A stretch of DNA of 64,000 nt from Nereida sp024640765 (GTDB lineage: Bacteria; Pseudomonadota; Alphaproteobacteria; Rhodobacterales; Rhodobacteraceae). Below the pieces are notes generated by a model. That model was given only the letters and a program-made list of their open reading frames with translations. It did no database searches and was not told the DNA's origin. Positions 10,201-18,926 of this stretch are shown here, in pieces; positions within the stretch are counted from its first letter, which is position 1; each line of letters opens with the position of its first letter. The stretch is taken from NCBI GenBank assembly GCA_024640765.1, contig JAHEEK010000004.1:276193-340192 (forward strand), given 5' to 3'. A program made the position numbers and the translations under genes.

Positions 10201-10587
10201 TAGCTTCCCCCGCGCTAAAGCCCGCCGCAAAAGATCAATACGAACATCCGCTAACACAGCAAGGCGCTCACCGTCCTCTGATGTAAGCTCCATGTCTTGA
10301 AGCGTTATGTGCGTATGCAACTGCCGATCAAGTGTCACTTGAAGACCACGTACAGCGACGTTCGCGCGCGGTAATATCTCGGACAATTGGGCCTCGACGT
10401 CCTGGCGAACCCAATCAGGCGCAGTAATTGCGCGGTCCAGATTGGCCCCAACCGCGATCCCCAAACCCACGACGAATAAGAACGATATCGCGGCAATACC
10501 ACGCAAAATTCCCAAGAACGGACCACGCCGCTTGGACGCACCAACGGCGGCAGTGTCGGTCAAATCGGGATCGGAAGGAGTGTTCAT
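7219..10587 (-). CDS. AsmA/YhdP-like envelope protein (DUF3971)
   Basis: A 1122-residue protein with a short cytoplasmic N-terminus, one transmembrane helix near residues 25-45 and a very long periplasmic part rich in beta-strands. This is the layout of the AsmA/YhdP/TamB class, whose members are thought to form hydrophobic grooves that carry phospholipids towards the outer membrane. The C-terminal AsmA-like portion contains GTAKGGALDLILQP and ends with LLGFNFDLSGNAPNPSVQV. The ATG at 10587 is used because longer starts would run into the divergent bcp gene. Transport function is inferred from the family, not shown here. Confidence 0.85.
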   Translation of the reverse strand: MNTPSDPDLTDTAAVGASKRRGPFLGILRGIAAISFLFVVGLGIAVGANLDRAITAPDWVRQDVEAQLSEILPRANVAVRGLQVTLDRQLHTHITLQDMELTSEDGERLAVLADVRIDLLRRALARGKLAAKRLEVSGLRARVSRNLDGRFNLDFGSQSVSDASFGGLMLDLTTVFEQSGLTTLDAIEATSLSVRYEDGISGQVLTVDGARVLLEQDRTGVRMRADAAVLTGGADVTTLTATYDVPRRVTEAETEAPLPLGTVGLSLTDARASLVAGQVPSLAWIGVFDAPISGALRFAITSKGEAADVFGTLDLGAGALAPVAGREPLPFNSARAYFQYDAAAEKLTFDEVRVASDLVTAVASGTAYLRDQTNGVPETLLGQFAFSKLLVDPPDAFDAPIEIRDAGIDFRMEIDPFAVDIGQLYGRPQPLGNNAAVAPMVRSDGRVASNMDGWSVTLNLEGDRTDVATAFSLWPLTAFRPTRDWLVNNLDGGTLENGRAAVRILPNQKPIVQGGFDFSDSTVHYLRPMEPIKNGVGVASFEGAAFALALSSGAVLAPQGGAINAGGSTLWVGPKDGRALLSLDLKSDSSITAGLALLNQKPLEILKDGALPVTFADGRADVDVRLDVPLVKDRSSDPITFDAEGLLTSVTSDTLVAGRRLSADQLNIKVSPQSTEIKGQAKLDGVNFGGVWQQPIGRPQDGVVASQPILRAVIDLTGDALAEFGIVLPDGLFVGATKADIEVALDENGGSFMLRSDLRGANLAIPELGWQKGAASTGSLVVDGRLGTADTPAIVDRFELSGSGLRAAGQITLDKSGALSVASFSSVQVGDWFVGAVELVGQGVGQPPKVNVTGGRLDLRRARQAVESGGVEGASGGAMNIALDRVIVSDSLSFTDLRGEIAPRGGLNGSFRARVNGGAAVTGTLVTVVNGTAIRLRSDDAGGVGAAAKLIGTAKGGALDLILQPTPRSGVYDGTLLVTKTRILEAPTLAGLLNAISVVGLLDQMAQGGIYFSNVEASFQLSPAGLTLYSSAATGPSIGLSMDGVYRFSDRAIDMQGVASPLYVLNGIGQVFTRRGEGLLGFNFDLSGNAPNPSVQVQPLSIFTPGMFREIFRRPPPQREND

Positions 10588-10734
10588 ATTGAAAAGACGG
10601 CCGCTGCGCTGTGACGTGGTCTTTATATTCGCCGCTGATGACCTAAAATAAAAGACCAGAAACGCATCGCACGCGGCTAAGCGGTATCCGTAGCGTCCGT
10701 GCCCGCGAATACAAACAAACACAGGACCGAAATC

Positions 10735-11217
10735 ATGACACAAAAAGAACTCAACATCGGCGACACCGCACCTGCTTTCACCCTGCCCCGCGATGGCGGT
10801 GAGCAAGTATCTTTAGCTGATTATGCGGGCCAAGCTGTCGTGCTCTATTTTTATCCGCGCGATGACACGCCGGGGTGTACAAAAGAAGCGATTGGCTTCA
10901 CCGAAATGGCCGATGAGTTTACAGCCGCGAACACGGTGGTCATCGGAGCATCAAAGGATAGCGTGAAAAAGCATGACAAGTTTCGCGAAAAGCACAGCCT
11001 TGGCGTTGTGTTGGTATCTGACGAAGAAAGCGATTTGTGTGAGACATATGGCGTTTGGGTCGAAAAAAGCATGTACGGCAAAACCTACATGGCGATTGAA
11101 CGTGCAACATTTTTGATTGGGCCCAATGGGAAAATCGCGCAAATCTGGCGGAAAGTGAAAGTGCCGGGACACGTCGAAGCAGTGCTTGAGGCCGCGCGCG
11201 CCCTAGACGCCGCATAG
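10735..11217 (+). CDS. bcp: Thioredoxin-dependent peroxiredoxin, Bcp/PrxQ type
   Basis: Cytoplasmic peroxiredoxin of 160 residues that reduces hydrogen peroxide and organic peroxides using thioredoxin. The peroxidatic cysteine is in the family motif YFYPRDDTPGCTKEA near residues 38-52; the sequence FLIGPNGKIAQIWRKVKVPGH marks the C-terminal part. The ATG at 10735 follows an AGGA element and fits the family N-terminus (a frame extending to 10699 would add 12 residues with no support). It is transcribed divergently from the AsmA-like gene and is followed 41 bp later by a DUF455 gene. Confidence 0.95.
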   Translation: MTQKELNIGDTAPAFTLPRDGGEQVSLADYAGQAVVLYFYPRDDTPGCTKEAIGFTEMADEFTAANTVVIGASKDSVKKHDKFREKHSLGVVLVSDEESDLCETYGVWVEKSMYGKTYMAIERATFLIGPNGKIAQIWRKVKVPGHVEAVLEAARALDAA

Positions 11218-11258
11218 CCCTCACGCTAAACGGCCAAAACCACATAAATGGAGCGCCC

Positions 11259-12080
11259 ATGATCCCTCTCACGCAAATGGCGACAGATGTTTTGCAAACA
11301 GCAGATGGCGCGGAAAAAACGGCCCTGTCCCGCAAGTACGCGGCGGAGTGGTTTGCCTCACGCGAAGCGGGCGCTCCCATTGAAATTGGCACAGAGACAC
11401 CACCTTTGCGCCCCGCGCGCCCACAAAAACCCGCTCTGCTTGATCCGCGTGATGTGCCCCGCCGCAAACCTGGCACACCCGAAGGCCGCGTGGCCATGTT
11501 GCACGCCGTTGCCCACATCGAGCTTAACGCCGTTGATCTACACTGGGATATCATTGCGCGTTTTGGTGGACGGGTCGATTTCCCAATAGGTTTTTACGAT
11601 GATTGGGTGAAATCTGCCGATGAGGAGAGCAAACATTTCGGTCTCATGAGTGATTGTTTGGCCAATTACGGCGCGCACTACGGAAGTCTTAATGCGCACG
11701 CCGGTATGTGGTCCGCCGCCGAAGATACAGCTGATGACATTCTGGGCCGCCTCGCCGTGGTTCCGATGGTGCTTGAGGCGCGCGGTCTCGACGTCACACC
11801 TGGTATGATCAAACTGTTCAAACAGGCAAAAGACACCGCCGCCGTTGAAGCGATGGAAGTCATCTACGCCGAAGAAGTGCATCACGTCAGCTACGGCTCC
11901 AAATGGTTTCACTTTCTGTGTGGTCGCCAAAACCTTGATCCGACGCCAACATTTCACGGCCTTGTGCGCAAATACTTTCACAGCGCGTTAAAGCCCCCCT
12001 TCAACGAAGAGAAGCGTGCAGAGGCAGGTATTCCACCGGATTTTTACTGGCCGCTCAGCGAAAGTGCTGCAGTGCGCTAA
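11259..12080 (+). CDS. DUF455 ferritin-like protein
   Basis: A 273-residue cytoplasmic protein with the DUF455 ferritin-like pattern. Carboxylate/histidine motifs of a four-helix di-iron fold are visible: HAVAHIELNAVDLHWD in the first helix pair, ADEESKHFGLM in the next, and YAEEVHHVSYG towards the end. The role is unclear; members of the superfamily include oxygenases, iron stores and tRNA-hydroxylase-like enzymes. It lies close behind bcp, and a shared role in oxidative stress is possible but inferred from position only. Confidence 0.85.
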   Translation: MIPLTQMATDVLQTADGAEKTALSRKYAAEWFASREAGAPIEIGTETPPLRPARPQKPALLDPRDVPRRKPGTPEGRVAMLHAVAHIELNAVDLHWDIIARFGGRVDFPIGFYDDWVKSADEESKHFGLMSDCLANYGAHYGSLNAHAGMWSAAEDTADDILGRLAVVPMVLEARGLDVTPGMIKLFKQAKDTAAVEAMEVIYAEEVHHVSYGSKWFHFLCGRQNLDPTPTFHGLVRKYFHSALKPPFNEEKRAEAGIPPDFYWPLSESAAVR

Positions 12081-12286
12081 GTATCTGTATGCTGACTAAA
12101 GTATTCGGCAAGAACCCGCCAGTTTTGAGCCGCCCCAACCCCACGCACCTTCGACCGAGACCAAAATTGTTTGCGGTCCATTAACCACCGCCTTAAACCA
12201 TTGTGAAAGATGTACTTTGCAGACAGGTCGCAGAGCCATCGTGACGTAACAAACAGAAACGGAAAAGTTTTTTGGCGCTACCTTTG

Positions 12287-13591
12287 ATGAACCGTTTGAA
12301 CCACCGCCTTGAAAACGTCTTCCCAGAGCGGCGGTTGTTTTTGCGTTCAGACAATGAGACCCGCTACATTCTGCTCAAACCCGTGACCCAATTGGTTGGC
12401 ATCGTAGGCAGCACTGCCGTTGTCGCTTGGTCGATCATCGCCACCTCAATTTTGATCATGGATAACATCGGCGCTGGCAATTTCCGCGAGCAGGCGAAGC
12501 GTGATCAGGCGTTTTATCTTGAACGGCTGAACGCGCTTGCGGATGAACGAGACACCCGCGCGGCCGAAGCACTTGCCTCTCAAGAACGTTTCAACACCGC
12601 GCTGAGCCAGATTTCTGTGATGCAGACGCAATTGTTGGAAACCCAAGAACGGCGCCGCGAGCTTGAAATTGGGATGGAAGCTTTCCAAAAAACTCTGCGC
12701 CGTGTGAGCGGAGGGCGCGAAGACGCCCGTGAAAAGCTGCAAGAGTTGAACGCGTCCCTTGAGGGCAAAACTGAAACTGGACAGAACCCGCTGAGTGCTG
12801 CGCGTGACCTCGAAACCACCGTTGATTATTTGGCCGGTGCACTGTCGGAAACCGCAGGCGAGCGGGACACAGTTGTGGCAGACGCGCAGGCCGCGCTGGT
12901 TGCCGCCGATGAAATGGCCGCAGAGCTTAAAATCCTTGAAGACCGCAACAACGAGATTTTTCGCACCCTAGAAGAAGCGATGACAGTTTCAGTTGAGCCG
13001 CTGGACAAGATGTTCCGCAAGGCAGGCCTGTCGACGGATAATCTTCTCAAACAAGTGCGTCGCGGGTATTCCGGACAAGGTGGCCCCCTCGCCCCTTTGT
13101 CCTTTTCGACCCGCGGGGAGATTGATCCAAGTACCGAGCGTGCCAACAGCATCATTGGCAAACTCGATGAGCTAAACCTCTATCGAATCGCTGCCCAAAA
13201 AGCACCGTTCACCATGCCCGTGAAGAACAATTACCGCTTCACCTCTGGGTTTGGCCCCCGCTGGGGCCGCATGCATAAGGGCACAGATTTTGCAGCACCG
13301 GTCGGCACACCGATCTATGCACCGGCAGACGGTGTAGTAACTTTTGCAGGCTGGTCGTCAGGATATGGACGTTTGGTGAAGATCAAACACGAGTTCGGCA
13401 TCGAGACCAGATATGCCCACCAATCCAGAATTCGCGTAAAATTAGGCCAAAGGGTCTCGCGCGGGGACCGGATCGGTGATATTGGAAATTCTGGCCGGTC
13501 CACTGGACCGCACTTACACTACGAGATCCGCGTTGGCGGGCGTCCCATCAACCCAATGATCTATATCAAGGCTGGTCAAAATGTTTTCTAA
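12287..13591 (+). CDS. M23 family metallopeptidase with coiled coil (murein hydrolase)
   Basis: Inner-membrane-anchored peptidoglycan endopeptidase. After a short cytoplasmic segment there is one membrane helix near residues 32-55, then a long coiled coil (about residues 65-215), then a LytM domain with zinc ligands in RMHKGTDFAAP and GPHLHYEIRVGG. The ATG at 12287 gives 434 residues. A TTG at 12272 with GGAAAAG just upstream would add five residues and cannot be excluded. The 3' end overlaps the bactofilin gene by 11 bp, so they form one operon. In other bacteria such pairs shape the cell wall: the bactofilin scaffold positions the M23 enzyme. Confidence 0.93.
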   Translation: MNRLNHRLENVFPERRLFLRSDNETRYILLKPVTQLVGIVGSTAVVAWSIIATSILIMDNIGAGNFREQAKRDQAFYLERLNALADERDTRAAEALASQERFNTALSQISVMQTQLLETQERRRELEIGMEAFQKTLRRVSGGREDAREKLQELNASLEGKTETGQNPLSAARDLETTVDYLAGALSETAGERDTVVADAQAALVAADEMAAELKILEDRNNEIFRTLEEAMTVSVEPLDKMFRKAGLSTDNLLKQVRRGYSGQGGPLAPLSFSTRGEIDPSTERANSIIGKLDELNLYRIAAQKAPFTMPVKNNYRFTSGFGPRWGRMHKGTDFAAPVGTPIYAPADGVVTFAGWSSGYGRLVKIKHEFGIETRYAHQSRIRVKLGQRVSRGDRIGDIGNSGRSTGPHLHYEIRVGGRPINPMIYIKAGQNVF

Positions 13592-14075
13592 AAGTAAAAT
13601 CAACGATCCTGCACCCAAAAGCGATGACACAACTGCGGCCCCAGCTCCTGCGGCAGCCAAAGCGCCAACGCCCGAATTCAAGCCGTCTGCGCCAAAACCC
13701 AAAGCGCCTGCATCGCTGATCTCAAGCGACCTGCACGTCAAAGGCAACCTGCGCACCGCTGGCGATATTCAAGTTGAAGGCGAAGTCGAAGGCGACATCC
13801 GCGCCCATTTGCTGACCATCGGCGAGAGTGCAACAATCCGCGGCGAAGTAATTGCTGACGACGTTGTCATCCACGGTCACATCGTAGGGCGCGTACGCGG
13901 TCTAAAAGTGCGCCTGACATCAACTGCATCCGTTGAGGGTGACATCATCCACAAGACGATCGCAATTGAGAGCGGCGCGCATTTCGAGGGCTCTGTTCAG
14001 CGTCAGGACGACCCACTGGCAGCCGGTGCTAAATCAGCGCCCGCGCCAAAGCCTGCGCCGACCAAACCTGAATAA
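13581..14075 (+). CDS. Bactofilin
   Basis: Polymer-forming cytoskeletal protein of 164 residues. The Ala/Pro/Lys-rich tails flank a central beta-helix of about 95 residues that begins at SLISSDLHVKGNLRTAGDIQ and contains the repeating EGEVEGDIRAHLLTIGESA and GEVIADDVVIHGHIVGRVRG. This is the DUF583/bactofilin domain. Its start lies inside the end of the M23 peptidase gene, which suggests coupled translation and a joint role in cell-wall remodelling. A second, shorter bactofilin lies at 61065-61466. A rho-independent terminator follows 26 bp after the stop. Confidence 0.95.
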   Translation: MFSKSKINDPAPKSDDTTAAPAPAAAKAPTPEFKPSAPKPKAPASLISSDLHVKGNLRTAGDIQVEGEVEGDIRAHLLTIGESATIRGEVIADDVVIHGHIVGRVRGLKVRLTSTASVEGDIIHKTIAIESGAHFEGSVQRQDDPLAAGAKSAPAPKPAPTKPE

Positions 14076-14100
14076 CAGACGAAGACATACAGTTTCAAAA

Positions 14101-14123
14101 GGCGTCCTTCGGGACGCCTTTTT
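14101..14123 (+). terminator. Rho-independent terminator after the M23/bactofilin operon
   Basis: Perfect 7-bp stem GGCGTCC / GGACGCC with a TTCG tetraloop followed by TTTTTCTT. Four A residues precede the stem, so it may also stop transcription arriving from the converging DUF2189 gene. Confidence 0.9.
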
Positions 14124-14201
14124 CTTATTATCCTTCACCGAAAGTCAGCCGGACTTTTGTGGGCGGGCATGATCCGAAATTTGTTGGATTTTATACAGGT
14201 G

Positions 14202-14918
14202 CTACGTGGCGTGCCCAAAAAGTGGCAACACAATAAACATTCCCAGAAATGCGGGAATAATAGCCGCAATTGTGGCAAGACCAATCACCGCCCCCCAGAT
14301 CATATAGGGCATGGGATACGCCATCACCTGAGTAATCGATGCAAGGCCCGCTGTCATAAAATCAACGTCGCGATCAATAAGCATCGGCAATCCGAAAAGC
14401 GTCATTGAGAAAATCAGCGTTGAAAAGACAGCGCAAACGCCTGTGCCGAGTGCCAGCATGGTAAGGCCGTTGGCGCTTCGAAACACCTCTGCACTGGACG
14501 AAGTATTGACCATCGGCTGTAGGCCTAAAAACAGCGCAAAAAGCATATGTCCAAGGAAAAACCAAAACAGCAGCATCACCACAATGATCACCGCAAGCCA
14601 CGGTACTTGTCCGTTTTTAAGCGCCCAGATAGACCACAAAATTCCCCGCATTGTGCTGGGCCGCCCACGATGATGTTGCCAACTAATCAGATAAAACCCA
14701 AGTGCCGCAAGTGAGCCAACCATTGGAAATCCCATAACCGCAAGCACCAACCAATAGCTGTGCCCCGAAGCATATGTCAGCGTCGCAATTGCAAGGCCGA
14801 TGATTACAAAGGCACCCGCAAACACCAGCGCAAACGCTGGGTAGCGCACCATATCAACCGCCGCTTCCCGAAGCGCACGCATAAAATCACTGCACTTAGG
14901 GGCACGAAATTTTGTCAC
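14202..14918 (-). CDS. DUF2189 integral membrane protein
   Basis: A 238-residue inner-membrane protein with about six hydrophobic segments. The N-terminal part resembles the DUF2189 family: a polar segment with FMRALREAAVDMVRYP leads into paired helices (ALVFAGAFVIIGLAIATLTY and YWLVLAVMGFPMVGSLAALG), followed by the polar loop ISWQHHRGRPSTMRG and further helices. No function is known for the family. It converges on the bactofilin operon and is upstream-adjacent to prfB, which is on the same strand. Confidence 0.75.
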   Translation of the reverse strand: MTKFRAPKCSDFMRALREAAVDMVRYPAFALVFAGAFVIIGLAIATLTYASGHSYWLVLAVMGFPMVGSLAALGFYLISWQHHRGRPSTMRGILWSIWALKNGQVPWLAVIIVVMLLFWFFLGHMLFALFLGLQPMVNTSSSAEVFRSANGLTMLALGTGVCAVFSTLIFSMTLFGLPMLIDRDVDFMTAGLASITQVMAYPMPYMIWGAVIGLATIAAIIPAFLGMFIVLPLFGHAT

Positions 14919-15035
14919 GCCATGCGGTCTATTTTTCAGTTAGTCATCCATAAGACGAGCGTAGCGCACAGCGGATCAAGCGGTCAATCTTTGCTGCAGA
15001 TCAGTGCCTATTGGCCAGCTAAATGCAGGGCTACC

Positions 15036-16163
15036 TTAGTCTTCCGCGTTGGCTTCTGCGCGCGATTTACCCGAAACATTCATCGCCAGCGTCGCCCCCA
15101 TCAAGCCATCAAGATCACCGTCGAGAACGCCTTTGGTATCGGATGTCTCAAAACTGGTGCGCAGGTCTTTCACCATCTGGTAAGGTTGCAGCACATACGA
15201 GCGGATTTGGTTGCCCCACCCAGCATCGCCTTTGTTTTCATGCGCTTCATTGATGGCCGCATTACGGCGATCCAATTCCATTTGATACAAGCGCGATTTC
15301 AACGCCTTCATCGCAATATCGCGGTTCTGGTGTTGGGATTTCTCAGAACTGGTCACGACAATGCCTGTTGGGTTGTGTGTAATCCGGACGGCCGAGTCAG
15401 TCGTGTTCACGTGCTGTCCGCCCGCACCAGATGAACGATACGTATCAATCCGGATATCAGCGGGGTTTACCTCAATGTCGATGTTGTCATCCACAACCGG
15501 ATAGACCCAGACAGACGTGAAGGACGTGTGCCGCTTGGCGGCGCTATCAAACGGGCTAATGCGCACCAGACGGTGCACGCCGCTCTCGGATTTCAACCAG
15601 CCATAGGCGTTCGGACCGCTGATCTTGTAAGCCGCAGATTTGATACCCGCTTCGTCACCTGCCGATTCCGATTGTAGCTCAACTTTATAGCCCTTCTTTT
15701 CGGCCCAACGGACATACATCCGCGCCAGCATGCTTGCCCAATCACACGACTCTGTTCCGCCGGCACCGGCGTTAATTTCAAGGAAGGTATCGTTGCCGTC
15801 GGCCTCGCCGTTCAGCAATGCCTCAAGCTCCTTCGCAGCGGCCGTCTCTTTCAGGTCGCGCAGGGCTTGCTCGGCTTCCGCCACCACATCCGCGTCCTCT
15901 TCCATTTCGCCCAATTCGATCAACTCAATGTTATCTGCCAAGGCTTGGGTCAGGTTTTGCTCAACGGTAATGGCATCCACCAGAACCTGTCGCTCGCGCA
16001 TCAATTTTTGCGCGTTGTCCGGATCATTCCAAAGATCAGGATCTTCCGTGCGGGCATTGAACTCCTCAAGGCGGTACGGCGCAGTCTCGATATCCATACG
16101 CTGGCGAACCAACTCAAGGGACTTTTCGATTTCAGTAACGATGTTTTGGATTTCTGCGCGCAT
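15036..16163 (-). CDS. prfB: Peptide chain release factor 2
   Basis: Class I release factor that recognises UAA and UGA stop codons and triggers peptide release on the ribosome. The 375 residues include the peptidyl-hydrolase motif in RSSGAGGQHVNTTDSAVRITH (GGQ) and the surrounding sequence VVTSSEKSQHQNRDIAM. Unlike the E. coli gene, the reading frame is continuous from the ATG and carries no early in-frame UGA, so there is no programmed +1 frameshift autoregulation. The mrcA gene lies upstream on the same strand. Confidence 0.97.
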   Translation of the reverse strand: MRAEIQNIVTEIEKSLELVRQRMDIETAPYRLEEFNARTEDPDLWNDPDNAQKLMRERQVLVDAITVEQNLTQALADNIELIELGEMEEDADVVAEAEQALRDLKETAAAKELEALLNGEADGNDTFLEINAGAGGTESCDWASMLARMYVRWAEKKGYKVELQSESAGDEAGIKSAAYKISGPNAYGWLKSESGVHRLVRISPFDSAAKRHTSFTSVWVYPVVDDNIDIEVNPADIRIDTYRSSGAGGQHVNTTDSAVRITHNPTGIVVTSSEKSQHQNRDIAMKALKSRLYQMELDRRNAAINEAHENKGDAGWGNQIRSYVLQPYQMVKDLRTSFETSDTKGVLDGDLDGLMGATLAMNVSGKSRAEANAED

Positions 16164-16266
16164 AGAATTTCAGGCCTTCAACTTGTCTGCCCCTGCTCTA
16201 GCCTAGGGGCGCGCGCCCCACAAGCCGGACCCGCAGAGACGCCGCCTATGAGCAGCAGTCATTTGT

Positions 16267-18828
16267 CTAATACAGACCACCAGATGAGAGTGAGCCAAAG
16301 CTCGCTTTGGGCGCAACACGGGCCTTTTTGCCGCTGGATGTGGTAACCTCGCGGCTGGTCGCTTCCGCCACATCATTAAAGAGCGGAAGGTCACTGCCCA
16401 TTGCAAAGCCACCATCAAACGTCACCCCAAAGAGCGGCTCTTCGCCCTCGCGGAAACATTCCGATACGATACCCTCACCAGATGCATCTTGGGGCAAACG
16501 CGCACCCGTGATCCGGTCGATCTTGAAAAACTGACAGCTGCTTGGCACATCAAAAGAACCACCACCGTATTTCTCAACCGCTTTTGTCATGAACTGATTG
16601 AAAACCGGTCCGCACATACCGCCACCTGATGCCCCACGCCCAAGGCCGCGCGGTGTATCATGCCCGATGTAGCACCCCGCCACGATGTTCGACGTAAACC
16701 CCACAAACCAGACGTCTTTAGCGTCATTTGTCGTACCGGTCTTACCTGCCACGGGCACCGACAGATTTACCGTTGAGCGCGCTGTGCCCCGCTCAACCAC
16801 ACCGCTCAGCATCGATGTCAACTGATAAGCGGTGATAGGATCGAGCACCCGCTCGCGGTTTGAAGTGATCCGAGGCGCAAAGCCGGCCTCAAGGTTTGCA
16901 AATTGACAATCCTCACAGACGCGCTGGTCATGCTTATAAACTGTACGCCCAAAACGGTCCTGCACGCGGTCAACCAATGTAGGTTCAACACGCTCACCAC
17001 CGTTGGCAAACATTGCATAGGCCGCGACCACATTGAACAATGTGGTTTCCTGACTGCCCAAAGAGTTTGCCAAAAAGCGGCGCATCTCATCGGGGCCGTA
17101 GATGCCAAAACGTTCCGCATAATCACCCACAACATCCATGCCGGTTTCTTGTGCCAAACGGATTGTCATCAAGTTACGAGACTGCTCAATTCCTGTGCGC
17201 ACGGGCGTCGGGCCATAGAATTGCTTCGAGGCGTTCTGAGGACGCCACAGGCCTTGGGGCGTATCGATTTCAATTGGCGCATCCACCACGATTGTTGCGG
17301 GCGTGTAGCCACTATCCAAAGCTGCTGCGTAGACGAACGGCTTAAATGACGAACCAGGCTGGCGTTTGGCTTGGGTGGCACGGTTGAACACAGAATGCTG
17401 GTATGAAAACCCACCCTGCATGGCCAGAACGCGGCCCGTGTTGACGTCCATTGCCATAAAGCCGCCCTGCACTTCGGGTACTTGGCGCAGAGTCCAGCGG
17501 ATGAAACTGCCATCTGCATCTGCGGTCATGCGGCGGACGTGCACAACTTCACCCACTTTCAGCAGGTCTGCAGGCAGGCGTGCTTGGCGGCTGGTGCTGC
17601 CATCGGCATTTTGGCGGCGCGCCCATATCACGTCATTGGCCGCGATAACGCCGCCAGCCTCGGGGTCTGTAACCCCTTCGATCCCAAGGCGCGCACTGTC
17701 ACCAGACACGCTAAGAACCACCGCTGGGTACCATTTATTTTCAAGCGAGATATCGCGCGAAATATCAACGTTGCTGAGCGCCTCACGCCACGCCGCCTCG
17801 TCCCCTAGTACTTCTTCGGGCAGTGTTTTACCCGTAGGTCGCCAGATACCGATGTTGCGATCGTAGGCTTCCAAACCGCGTTGCAGGGCATCAGCGGCCT
17901 CAACCTGCATCTCGTGATCGACTGTGGCGCGGACTGACATGCCACCGCTGAAGAACTCATCCTCACCAAAATCGCGGCTCAACTGGCGGCGAATTTCGTC
18001 TGTGAAATAATCGCGGTCCGGAAGTTGCGCCTTAAAGCCTTCGTAATCGCCACTTTGTACCGTGCGAAGGGGTTCTTCTTTGGCCAACTCATATTGATCG
18101 CGGGTTATATAGCCGTTCTCCATCATCTCGAGCAGAACAAAATTGCGACGCGTCACAGCGCGCTCAACCTGCCGCACCGGATGGTAGCGCGACGGCGCTT
18201 TTGGCAGCACTGCAAGATAGGCCGCCTCACTGACAGTCAGTTCAGAAAGACCCTTGTTGAAATAGGTCTGCGCCGCAGCGGCAACACCGTAAGAGTTTTG
18301 CCCAAGAAAAATCTCGTTCAGGTAAAGCTCAAGAATTTTGTCTTTGCTAAGTGTGTCTTCAATGCGCGTGGCAAGGATCAACTCTTTGATCTTGCGCTCG
18401 GCCGACCTGTCCCCCGACAGCAGGAAGTTTTTCATCACCTGCTGCGTGATCGTCGAAGCCCCGCGCACATCAGAGCCGCGCGATTTTACCGCATCAACCG
18501 CAGCGGCAGCCATCCCGCGCGCATCATAGCCCGCATGGGTGTAGAAGTTCTTATCTTCCGCAGAAATAAACGCACCCTTGACCAGCTCTGGGATCTCATC
18601 AGCGGGCGAGAACAACCGCCGCTCGCGCGCGAATTCATCAATCACGCGACCCTCACCGGAATAAATCCGGCTAATCGTCGGTGGGGTGTATTGCGCAAGA
18701 CTTTCATGGCTGGGAAGATCACGGCCATACATCCAAAAGACGGCCCCAATGGTCAGCGCCCCAAAAAAAAGCGCCAAAGTCATGCTACTGAAAATAGCAC
18801 CAAAGAAAGAAAAAATCAACCGCAGCAT
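16267..18828 (-). CDS. mrcA: Penicillin-binding protein 1A (bifunctional class A PBP)
   Basis: Inner-membrane enzyme that polymerises glycan strands (GT51 domain) and cross-links peptides (transpeptidase domain). The 853 residues start with one membrane helix (residues 8-32). The transglycosylase motifs ISAEDKNFYTHAGYD and STITQQVMKNFLLS lie near residues 90-130. The transpeptidase motifs follow in order: QPGSSFKPFVYA (SxxK), QSRNLM (SxN) and AGKTGTTND (KTG). It is downstream of an N-acetylmuramoyl-L-alanine amidase gene on the same strand, a wall-synthesis pairing common in alphaproteobacteria. Confidence 0.97.
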   Translation of the reverse strand: MLRLIFSFFGAIFSSMTLALFFGALTIGAVFWMYGRDLPSHESLAQYTPPTISRIYSGEGRVIDEFARERRLFSPADEIPELVKGAFISAEDKNFYTHAGYDARGMAAAAVDAVKSRGSDVRGASTITQQVMKNFLLSGDRSAERKIKELILATRIEDTLSKDKILELYLNEIFLGQNSYGVAAAAQTYFNKGLSELTVSEAAYLAVLPKAPSRYHPVRQVERAVTRRNFVLLEMMENGYITRDQYELAKEEPLRTVQSGDYEGFKAQLPDRDYFTDEIRRQLSRDFGEDEFFSGGMSVRATVDHEMQVEAADALQRGLEAYDRNIGIWRPTGKTLPEEVLGDEAAWREALSNVDISRDISLENKWYPAVVLSVSGDSARLGIEGVTDPEAGGVIAANDVIWARRQNADGSTSRQARLPADLLKVGEVVHVRRMTADADGSFIRWTLRQVPEVQGGFMAMDVNTGRVLAMQGGFSYQHSVFNRATQAKRQPGSSFKPFVYAAALDSGYTPATIVVDAPIEIDTPQGLWRPQNASKQFYGPTPVRTGIEQSRNLMTIRLAQETGMDVVGDYAERFGIYGPDEMRRFLANSLGSQETTLFNVVAAYAMFANGGERVEPTLVDRVQDRFGRTVYKHDQRVCEDCQFANLEAGFAPRITSNRERVLDPITAYQLTSMLSGVVERGTARSTVNLSVPVAGKTGTTNDAKDVWFVGFTSNIVAGCYIGHDTPRGLGRGASGGGMCGPVFNQFMTKAVEKYGGGSFDVPSSCQFFKIDRITGARLPQDASGEGIVSECFREGEEPLFGVTFDGGFAMGSDLPLFNDVAEATSREVTTSSGKKARVAPKASFGSLSSGGLY

Positions 18829-18926
18829 TTAATCCACCCGAATGCCCTGGACTCTGAATAGGCTATATAGTGGGGGCGCAGGCGCGTCAAAACAACCCGC
18901 ATCACAGTTGTGCGAAAGACCGCCGC

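Noticed and set aside
9593..10300. Long plus-strand reading frame opposite the AsmA-like gene.
   Set aside because: It is antisense to a clearly coding large gene, rich in Ser/Pro/Arg as expected of a shadow frame, with no ribosome site or motif.
15036..16163. Possible programmed +1 frameshift in prfB.
   Set aside because: The frame is continuous from the ATG with no early in-frame UGA.
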